The notes under the pieces: generated by a model
What the model saw: only the letters and a program-made list of their open reading frames with translations
Databases searched by the model: none
Told to the model about the DNA's origin: nothing
Part shown: one piece after another, positions 57,201-64,000 of the stretch
Layout: each line of letters opens with the position of its first letter
Position numbering within the stretch: position 1 is the first letter of the stretch
Source of the DNA: Cystobasidiopsis lactophilus
Taxonomy: Eukaryota; Basidiomycota; Agaricostilbomycetes; Agaricostilbales; Chionosphaeraceae
Length of the DNA: 64,000 nucleotides
Assembly (NCBI GenBank): GCA_001599975.1
Contig: BCIO01000005.1
Coordinates: 992,001 to 1,056,000, forward strand
Reading direction: 5' to 3'
Program-made: the position numbers and the translations under genes

Positions 57201-59251
57201 GCGGACAAACCTTCGTCGACGTCCAAGAGCTCGACAGCGACAACGTCACCTTCCAAAGCTCGGTTTCGGTCCTTGGAGCCGCTGTGGGGGAAACACTCTT
57301 GTCAGCACAATCGAAGAGCTGAAGGGCCAAAGGCGATGACCCACCAAATGTAAATGTCGGCGTCCAAAATGTCCGACGAGACGTAGGCGTCGGACCTGTT
57401 CCTCTTGTTGACCCTCAGGGTGCCGACGACCAACTTGCCAGCGGCGACCAAAGGCGGGATGGAGGCGGCGGGGAGGTAAGGCGCGAACAGGGACTTGCGC
57501 TGCTGCTGCTGGTCGTTTCCGCCACGGTTGTTGCCGCCGTTGGGGGAGAAGGACTGCGAGCCGTAGAAGCCGGACGAGTTGCCAAACGAGGGCACCTTGG
57601 CGTGGCCGGCGGAAGCGCGGAACTGGCTGAGCTGGGCCAATTGGGCGGTCGCTTGCGCCAAGTCCGTCGTGGTGGCCGAGGGGATGGCGTTGGGGACGTA
57701 TTGACCAGAGCCTGTACGATCCAGAGCGCCATATCTCAGTAAAGATGAAAGAGAAAGGGGGCAACTGTCACGCACTGGTGCCCCAACCAGACATGGAGGA
57801 GATGGAGCCTCTGGAGCCTCTGCGGCCGTGGCCAGGCACGAATCCAGTGGAGGCCTCTGGGGAAGCCATGCCGGTCAAGGTCGGGCTACCTCCAAAGTCG
57901 AGGTCGCCGCCGGAGCCAAAGTCCATCGAGGGGCTCAGGCTCATGCCCAAAGTCGAGCTGGACAAGGGCGGCGAGGTGGCCGAGCCTGGGCCGGTGGACT
58001 TGCCGACCACGTTGACCGAGTGCCTTCGGCCGTGGCCTTTAGGGAGGGAGGCGGACTGGGAGAAGGTGAAGCCGCCGGGCTGGGAGAACTGGCCCATGGA
58101 GGGCATGCCGTTGTTGCCGCTGTTAGACAGGGCGTTCAAGCCGCCAGTGGCGCCGGCGGAGGACGAGACCTGCTGGGACTGGTAGCGCCTGTGTCCGGCT
58201 CGAGCGGCGTTGGCGAAGCCGCCGGCCGAAGTGGGAGGCTGGGAGGTGGGCACTTGGCCCGGGTTGACCTGCATCTCGGCGAAGCGGGAGAGCAGGGCGT
58301 CCTGTTGAGCCTTGAGCGACTCGAGCTGTTGCTGAATGGAGAGTTGCTCCATCATGATGTCGACCGAGCTGGGGCTCTGCTGCTGCTGTTGCTGTTGGGC
58401 CATGAAGCGCGGGGGGATGACGCCGTTGCCCGCTGCGATCTGCATGTTGGCGAGGATGTTGGCCTGCATGTCGAGCAGCTGCTGGGCCGTCGGGGTTTGG
58501 GTCTGCTGCGCCTGGGCTATGGTCTGCTGGATGAGCTGGAGCTGTTGGAGCTGAGCGAGCTGCTGGGCGATGGGGTTGTTGAGGCCGCCGGCAGAGCCAT
58601 AACCGCCAAAGTCGGCTTCGTTGCCACCGTTGAAATCGAACGAGCCAACGGTCGGGGCTGGTGGCGCACAAAAAAGGGGAACAAAGAAGGGAAGTCAATC
58701 AGCTCGTGTGTTCTTTGAGGGTGCGCATAAATTTGGAGCTAAAACGAGACATGCGATACGCCACTGGCAGGAGTAGATAGCGTAGGCGAGGGCAGTAGTA
58801 GTGGCCAAAGGCAAGGGGGGCAGGGGAGGGGGAGAGTAATTAAAATGGAGCGTGACGCACTGATGAGAGCCTCGTGCTGGACCTCGGTCAAGGCAGAGAG
58901 TCCGCCTGGTTGGAAGCCGCCGGCGTTGGGGTTGAGGGTGGAGGCGTTCAGGGAGGCGTTGGAGGGGTTGAAGTCGGTGTTGGAGGAGGAGGAGAGCGAC
59001 CTGCCGTGGTCGCCGCCGCCGCCGCGCTGCTGGGCGGGGCTGACGGTGCGCTTCGAGTTGTTACCCTGAGCAGGTTGCTGGGCGTGGATGGAGGCCTCGG
59101 AGCCCTGCGGCTTGCGATTCTTGTTCATCGAGGACCGGCGCTGAGAGGGTCCGCCGCCGTTGCGCTTGGGGCCAGCTTTGCCAGAATCGGAGCCGTCCGA
59201 GTCTTGTCGGTTGAGCGAGGGTCGACGCTGGCCGTTGCTGTTGCCGGACAT
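54268..59251 (-). CDS. SSD1: SSD1, RNB-domain translational regulator
   Basis: RNA-binding regulator of cell-wall mRNAs with a degenerate or partial exoribonuclease-like body. About 1300 residues, 15 or so exons. The N-terminus MSGNSNGQRRPSLNRQDSDG and a long Gln/Pro/Ser/Asn-rich disordered part with SVNVVGKSTGPGSATS, then cold-shock-like domains (LFAPYLPAASIPPLVAAGKL, VGTLRVNKRNRSDAYVS; PQYAGHVVGVVHRTPGQLFA, RIVWLRPVDKR), the RNB domain (FTIDPSTAKDLDDALSITRL, YEIGVHIADVSYFV, AVHMLPSALVELCSLLPDED, LAFSIIFTVSPEA, SPIRRYADIMVHRQLEAIL) and a C-terminal S1-like tail ending SPPVLKVLSLNPFQKV after a last intron. In the RNB domain the DPSTAKDLDD acidic residues look intact. The long Gln-rich start has LSYDQVQQVI-like neighbours in the body. 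Its 5' side is a 1.4-kb non-coding stretch. Confidence 0.93.
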
Positions 59252-60654
59252 GCGACGAGCTCACTGGGTCGAGCGCACCGGTGAGCAAAGGCTGCGGGTT
59301 GCCAGGTTGCGCCAAAAAGAGGGTCTGAACTCACCCAAAGTGTCGTATTCTGCGGTGGTCAAGTTGGCTTAGTACAGTCACAAGCACTACTAGAGTAGCG
59401 TAGACAAGCACTGTGCGCAAATTGCAGGGTGAGCACCTGGGGAGGCAAGTGCATGAAACCTGGCCTTTGCTCACCCTTTTGAGAAGCCCCTGCTTGGTGG
59501 GCAGAGCTGGGGAATGGGAGGCCAAGTAAAAGTGGGTTTGTTCGTTAATATCCAAGTCTCAAAAAGTCAGGGGTAACAGGGCGTTGGATGCAAGGAAAGG
59601 TGAAAGGAAAGGTGTGGAGGTTGCGCTTCAAGGAGTCGCCTGGAGGTCCTGGTGACACGGCAACGTCATCCGGCGTGCTGCCTTTGGGTTTGCAACTCGG
59701 TTTAACACTATTGCAAGAAGTGGGTATGCACAGAGGCTAGGGTACAAGAGGGCGAAGGACCTCGGACGCGAGGGCCGGAACTTGGCCTTTGCGACGCTGC
59801 CTTCGCCACCGATGCCTCAGCTCGCTCCTGTTCGCGAGCTATCCGTTTGAGCAATTTCGACCCCGTTCAGGATTGTGTCCTGATACCTCTCTGTGTGAAG
59901 AACAATGGCCAAAAATGGTCTGGAGACACTAGCGCTTTTGCGAGGGGCTGACTTGGATGACGCAGTGCCAGAAAGCTTCTTCAGGCCGTCTGCGTTTTGG
60001 TGGCGAACAGACGCATAGTGCTTGCATGATCGTTCGCAGAGCGGTTTGCAAGTGGTTCGAGCGGCAGAGGACAAGGTCGAAGAAGGTGACCTAAGGCTGA
60101 TCTGGACGAACAGACCAGAACGGCCTTCCGCTGGCTCGTTCTTGGCAGTATGCTGTTCTTCGTGCATCGCAGAATTAGCGCACCAAGAGATTCAGGCAGA
60201 AAGGGGCGGTTACCAAGGCCTCCAAGCCAAAGACCATAGCACAAAAACTCGACGTGGCAAACACACCAAATCCGCTCCGGCAGGCACCAAACGCGACGGT
60301 CTAGCTTCAAATGGGCGCACAAATAGAACACAGGGCACCGATAGAGGCTGTGAGCGATCCATTGGTTAAATGAAGGCGAGGCCGCAAATAGCATTGGGCG
60401 CGACGGCGCGGTCTACAATCCTCTCGAGCAGCCCAGCGTTCGCGAGCATTCGTACAAAGGTACACCAGAACGATCAGTCAGGCCCAATAAGCATTTTGGA
60501 GAGGTTGACGTTGGTTGGTCTGAAGCAACCGTGAGCTTGACGAACGAAGTTCTTGTCTGTCCAATGGGTCTCATTCGTGGGTCCATCAAAACCATTCTGT
60601 AATGTGTCCGTGAGCTGAAGGCGAAGGATCGCAGCTAGGCAAGAAGCGACAGTC
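59252..60654. other. long divergent intergenic region; candidate 5' leader of SSD1
   Basis: 1403 bases between SSD1 (minus) and the gene at 60655 (plus). On the minus strand at least two good intron-like segments (5' GTGAG with matching AG) occur between about 59280 and 59480, so the SSD1 leader is probably spliced. No coding frame with a domain was found. Confidence 0.5.
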
Positions 60655-61074
60655 ATGCTGGTCCGCCCGCTGCCCGCTGGCTTGGCAACCGAAGCTGTCG
60701 TCAAAGTCCTACACGATTACCGCTTCATGATGTCCTCCAATCCTCTTGCTTCTGACATCCAGCCTTTAGAGCTCCGTCCCTCTGACCCGCCTACTGCTTC
60801 TCGCTTCACCTTGACCGAGAGCGTGCCCGTCAAAGTCTCCTCCGAAGTGTGCTTCGTCCCCTCCGATGATGGCATCAAGACTTCTGTGGAAGCGCCTCTA
60901 GGCGTGCGGTTGCAAGGGTCGTGGGTGGTTCAAGGTGGAGAGCTGAGGGAGGAGACCGTCGTGTCTTGCTCCATGCTCTGGTTTTGGTTCGTCAAGAGCA
61001 CCATGACTAAGGCCCACGAGTCGGTCATGGACAACATCTTGAAGGAAGCGCAAAAGAGCTCTGGCCAGTCTTGA
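60655..61074 (+). CDS. small SRPBCC-like protein, uncertain
   Basis: Single open frame of 139 residues without introns. MLVRPLPAGLATEAVVKVLH begins a helix and beta pattern; then ASRFTLTESVPVKVSSEVCF, the repeat of GIKTSVEAPLGVRLQGSWVV and ELREETVVSCSMLWFWFVKS, ending in helix TKAHESVMDNILKEAQKSSG. The beta-rich middle and closing helix recall the fungal DUF7053/SRPBCC-like fold, but the similarity is by pattern only. Function unknown. Confidence 0.6.
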   Translation: MLVRPLPAGLATEAVVKVLHDYRFMMSSNPLASDIQPLELRPSDPPTASRFTLTESVPVKVSSEVCFVPSDDGIKTSVEAPLGVRLQGSWVVQGGELREETVVSCSMLWFWFVKSTMTKAHESVMDNILKEAQKSSGQS

Positions 61075-61493
61075 GATCGTCGTGTTCGTCGGGTGAGCTT
61101 TCGCCTCCCATGTTTCGTCTCTGGTGGACAGCCTGGTTGAAAGTGAGATGCCAGCCACCCGCGCACCAATAATCATGCCCCATCTTTGCGCATCCTATGC
61201 CCTACACCCGAGAATCTCGGAGTCGAAGTTCAGCCCTGCCGGTCTTCTGTCGCCAGCTGCCCGCCTGGCCCATCGACGTCGAATTCCGGAACTTAGCCCC
61301 CGCCTTTCGCGTCGCCGTCTCTACAACTTCGTCTCAAAGAAAGCCGAGTGGACACCGACGTCGCTGATTAATCCTTTTGGTCGGCGTCGAAGGTCCGGAT
61401 CCATGCCGGCCTTAACACTGGTGCACAAAACCGCGCCATTGACTTTCTTTCACTATCATACAAAGATACGACATTCGCCCTACTCTTACGTTA
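61075..61493. other. spacer; alternative N-terminal extension of next gene
   Basis: 419 bases. The frame of the following gene is open back to an ATG at 61124, which would add about 120 Arg/Pro/Ser-rich residues of low similarity to anything; the shorter start is preferred. Confidence 0.35.
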
Positions 61494-61844
61494 TGACGAG
61501 CCACGTCGCCTTTAAGCAAAAACTTCAATTGATGGCCCAGCCCAAAGAAGGCGACACTCGCCGCGTCATCTTGCAGCGCAGCCGGACCATGGAATCTGGC
61601 AAACCGGATGTGCACGAAGTCTTCTGCGAGATCCTCGAAGAGCACATGGGCAAAATAGTCCATGTTCGAGTTCCTGTGCACGACAGCCATTCGTCGAAGC
61701 CGTACATCCTCGTTTGCTGGCCGGCTCGCGATGGAAAGAAATTTGTGGACGGAAGACTGCCGGTGATCGTCGGTAGGCTGCCCTTTCCTCGAGCTATAAC
61801 GCGGCCTGACCCTTGGTCTTGAAATAGACGGTAAGGCCCCTTGA
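61494..61844 (+). CDS. small hypothetical protein
   Basis: Not recognised. About 95 residues in two exons. Starting at MTSHVAFKQKLQLMAQPKEG, it has RRVILQRSRTMESGKPDVHE, then VFCEILEEHMGKIVHVRVPV and SKPYILVCWPARDGKKFVDG; the second exon adds only DGKAP after a 53-base intron. Beta-strand-rich pattern. An upstream start at 61124 would make 232 residues. Between two plus-strand genes. Confidence 0.5.
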
Positions 61845-62247
61845 TCTTTTCCTTTGGCCCGCCATCAAACGTGCATCTGGCTTGTCAGGAGTTGAGTTTA
61901 AGCTCGATGGGCCTGTGTAGGGTTGCAAATGGCGGACGGTTATTGGTGGCGAATGTCAAGCTCCGAGCGGCGGGCGCCTTTTTTTGCTTCCCCTTGTCTC
62001 TGGCTCGGCGCCCATTGTCCTGAGATGATTACAAGACGGAAGATGAGGATACTGAGAACCATAAACTGCAAGATCGCGACCACGACTCTTTGGCGCGTTA
62101 GGCTGCTCTCGAACCTCTTCCGCGGCCGGCCACAGCGCAACTTTGCACAGGGCTGAACGCGAACGCCTTTTACTCCAGGACGGCGGGAAATAGGCCTAAG
62201 GGCCAGCAGCAAGCGCGAAAGCTCTCAACCCTCAGCGGCATCCACCA
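61845..62247. other. intergenic, promoter of kelch gene
   Basis: 403 bases; no gene seen. Short overlapping frames only. Confidence 0.4.
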
Positions 62248-63713
62248 ATGTCTGTCTCCAATTTCTCGTCGATCCTGTCGCCCGACAAAAAGCCCATCGT
62301 CAGTGCTTCTTCGGCGGCCCCAACGCCGCACACTTCCAATACGACCACGCTGTCAGCCGCCACGAGTGGCGGCACCTCGCCAAGGCGCGACCGAGACTCC
62401 AGGAAGCGGTCCAACAAGCAAAAGTTGCCAATCCTGCCCCATGCCCCCGTCTCGCTCGCTTCTCCAAAGTCGTCGCTTTATTGGTCGAAAACACCCGTCT
62501 GGGGGCGCCTTCCAGCGCGAGGGTTGAGAGCTCACACCGCTACATTAGTTGACAACGAGCTCTTTGTGTTTGGCGGGTGTGATCAGAAGAGCTGTTGGCG
62601 TGATCTGTTCAGGCTGGATCTGAGGACTTTCCAATGGTCCAGCGTGACACCGGAGTCTCCCATCCCTCCCGCTTGCCGAGCACACACCTGCACGCGAGTC
62701 CGTGATCGGCTGGTGCTCTTCGGTGGCGGCGATGGAAGCAAAGTGAGCGAACCTGTTGCTGCTTTCACGCAAACCATCCTGATTTCGTGCTTGTTCAAGT
62801 ACTTTTCTGATCTTTGGATCTTCAATACTTCGACGCATCAATGGTCAAAAGCCGAGCCCCAAGGGATGGTGCCGCCCGCCCGGCGGGCTCACGCGGCACT
62901 TTTCTATAACGACAAGGTCTACGTGTTTGGAGGTGGAAACGGAAACTCGGCTCTGAACGATCTGTATGCTTTGGACGTCTCGGACCCGGGTTTCGAGAAC
63001 CTCCGGTGGGAGAAGATCGCCACCTCTGGCCAGCTGCCCATCCAAAGAGGCTACCACACCTTCGACCTCGTAGGGAGGCAGGCCATTCTGTTTGGCGGTA
63101 GCGACGGGTCAACCTGTTTCTCGGATTGCTATATGCTCGACATGGAGACTTTCGTCTGGGCCAAAATCCACATTGCGAACCCACTCCCCTCTTTCGCTCG
63201 CCTTTCCCATTCTTCCGTCGTTCTTGGCAGCTACATATACTACCTCTTTGGTCATCAAGGGCAGGACTACACCAACGACATCATCGCTTTGAATTTGGGT
63301 AAGTCGGCTCCGCGTCTCCTGGCATTTGGCTGATCTATCAAGGCCTTCAGTCACCCTGCAATTCGAAGTGAAGTCTGTGAACGGATCACTTCCGGCGCCC
63401 CGCGGCTACGTAAGCGAACCTCATTTGCGCATTGGCGAGACCAATCTCATGCGGCGAAAGGCCACGACGACGCTCTTCGACAACAGGATCTTTTTGGTGG
63501 GAGGCTACAATGGTCAACAAGTGAGGCCACTGTCCGTCAAATGATTATTGAACTTGACGTGCTCCGCTAGGTCTTCGATGAGGTTGCCACTTTGGATTTG
63601 GGAGTCTTTGCTTTCGTTCAGCAAAGTAGGTCCTCATCTGTCGCCTTTTTTACGCTTAAAGACTGACTTTGTTCACAGTTCAAAACTTTGCCATTGGATC
63701 TGGAGCGGAATAG
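62248..63713 (+). CDS. kelch-repeat protein
   Basis: A beta-propeller protein of about 420 residues in five or six exons. The N-terminal 85 residues are Ser/Thr/Pro-rich and disordered, then basic RDRDSRKRSNKQKLP. Kelch units follow, each with a Gly-Gly pair and spaced Tyr/Trp: LRAHTATLVDNELFVFGGCD, CRAHTCTRVRDRLVLFGGGD, RRAHAALFYNDKVYVFGGGN, QRGYHTFDLVGRQAILFGGS, FARLSHSSVVLGSYIYYLFG and, after a further intron, KATTTLFDNRIFLVGGYNGQ. The protein ends VQQIQNFAIGSGAE. Six blades suggest a complete propeller. It resembles fungal cell-end or Ral2-type kelch proteins but lacks a long coiled coil, so the role is not assigned. Confidence 0.88.
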
Positions 63714-64000
63714 AGACGGGCTGCAGAGTTGATGGTTGATCGATACCTCTTTTCTTGTCGTCTGATGTGCGATGACCTTTCATCTTGATACCCTCATTGT
63801 AAAATCGCAAAAGAGGCCGCCGTTGAAGGTCGTGCAACCGTGATAACATTTGCTTCGTTTTCCCTTATACTATGTACATGTGTTTGTTTCTATGTAAGCC
63901 TTGAAATCCGAATAAGGGGAGAAAGGAACCCCGAATAGCTTTGAGTACAGAAGACCAGCTTCCACTTAGAGCCCGGCTCGCTAATCATGGTTAGGGTTTC
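63714..64000. other. 3' region at window end
   Basis: 287 bases downstream of the kelch gene; nothing recognised. A single TTAGGG at the very end is not a telomere array. Confidence 0.4.

Noticed and set aside
63970-64000. TTAGGG at the window end as telomere repeat
   Set aside because: Only one copy, with no array before it.
1-64000. retroelements, DNA transposons or CRISPR arrays
   Set aside because: No reverse transcriptase, integrase or transposase motifs, terminal repeats or spaced direct repeats were seen.

Overview
The window is nuclear DNA of a filamentous or yeast-like fungus, most likely a basidiomycete. The evidence is gene density (about 33 protein genes in 64 kb), many short spliceosomal introns (mostly about 45-70 nt, GTGAG/GTGCG or GTTCG 5' sites), GC-rich coding sequence, and a gene set of fungal type: SSD1, an SPT23/MGA2-like factor, BNA2-type indoleamine dioxygenase, HOM3 aspartokinase, AA5-type glyoxal oxidase and small secreted Cys-rich proteins. 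I could not place it more precisely. No rRNA, tRNA, CRISPR, transposon, LTR element or prokaryotic operon was found. All gene structures below were spliced by eye, so outer boundaries are firmer than individual splice sites.

Layout. 0-20 kb: aspartokinase; an unrecognised disordered protein; a short gene resembling only the N-terminal part of splicing factor SF3B1; an isochorismatase-like cysteine hydrolase; a sorbose/xylulose-reductase type SDR; a maltose/galactoside O-acetyltransferase; NOP16; pyruvate dehydrogenase E1 alpha; a long His/Asp/Arg-rich coiled-coil protein; and a LEA-like protein. 19-28 kb: an unknown protein, a four-helix MARVEL-like protein, two tandem secreted proteins that are each an internal duplication of about 100 residues, and a polytopic membrane protein. 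28-38 kb: indoleamine 2,3-dioxygenase divergent from glyoxal oxidase, a small secreted Cys protein, long-chain acyl-CoA synthetase, and a secreted protein built from C-x2-G[WY]-x2-H[PD] repeats. 38-48 kb: tubulin cofactor B, an F-box protein, a small heat-shock protein, the CAF-1 p60 WD40 subunit and an IPT/TIG transcription factor. 48-64 kb: a small coiled-coil protein, a helical single protein, a second SDR, a pyrimidine 5'-nucleotidase, SSD1, two small proteins and a kelch-repeat protein.

Functionally, most genes are housekeeping (amino-acid synthesis, pyruvate oxidation, ribosome assembly, chromatin assembly, tubulin folding, translation control). The 22.7-37.9 kb part differs: five of its eight genes encode predicted secreted proteins, including H2O2-generating glyoxal oxidase, so it reads as a secretome-rich neighbourhood. 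The most unusual features are the SF3B1 N-terminal-only gene that abuts the converging disordered gene stop-to-stop, the in-frame TAG followed by 42 open codons in that neighbour, the exon-structured internal duplication in the paired secreted proteins, two GC-AG introns, and the SPT23-like protein without visible ankyrin repeats or membrane anchor.
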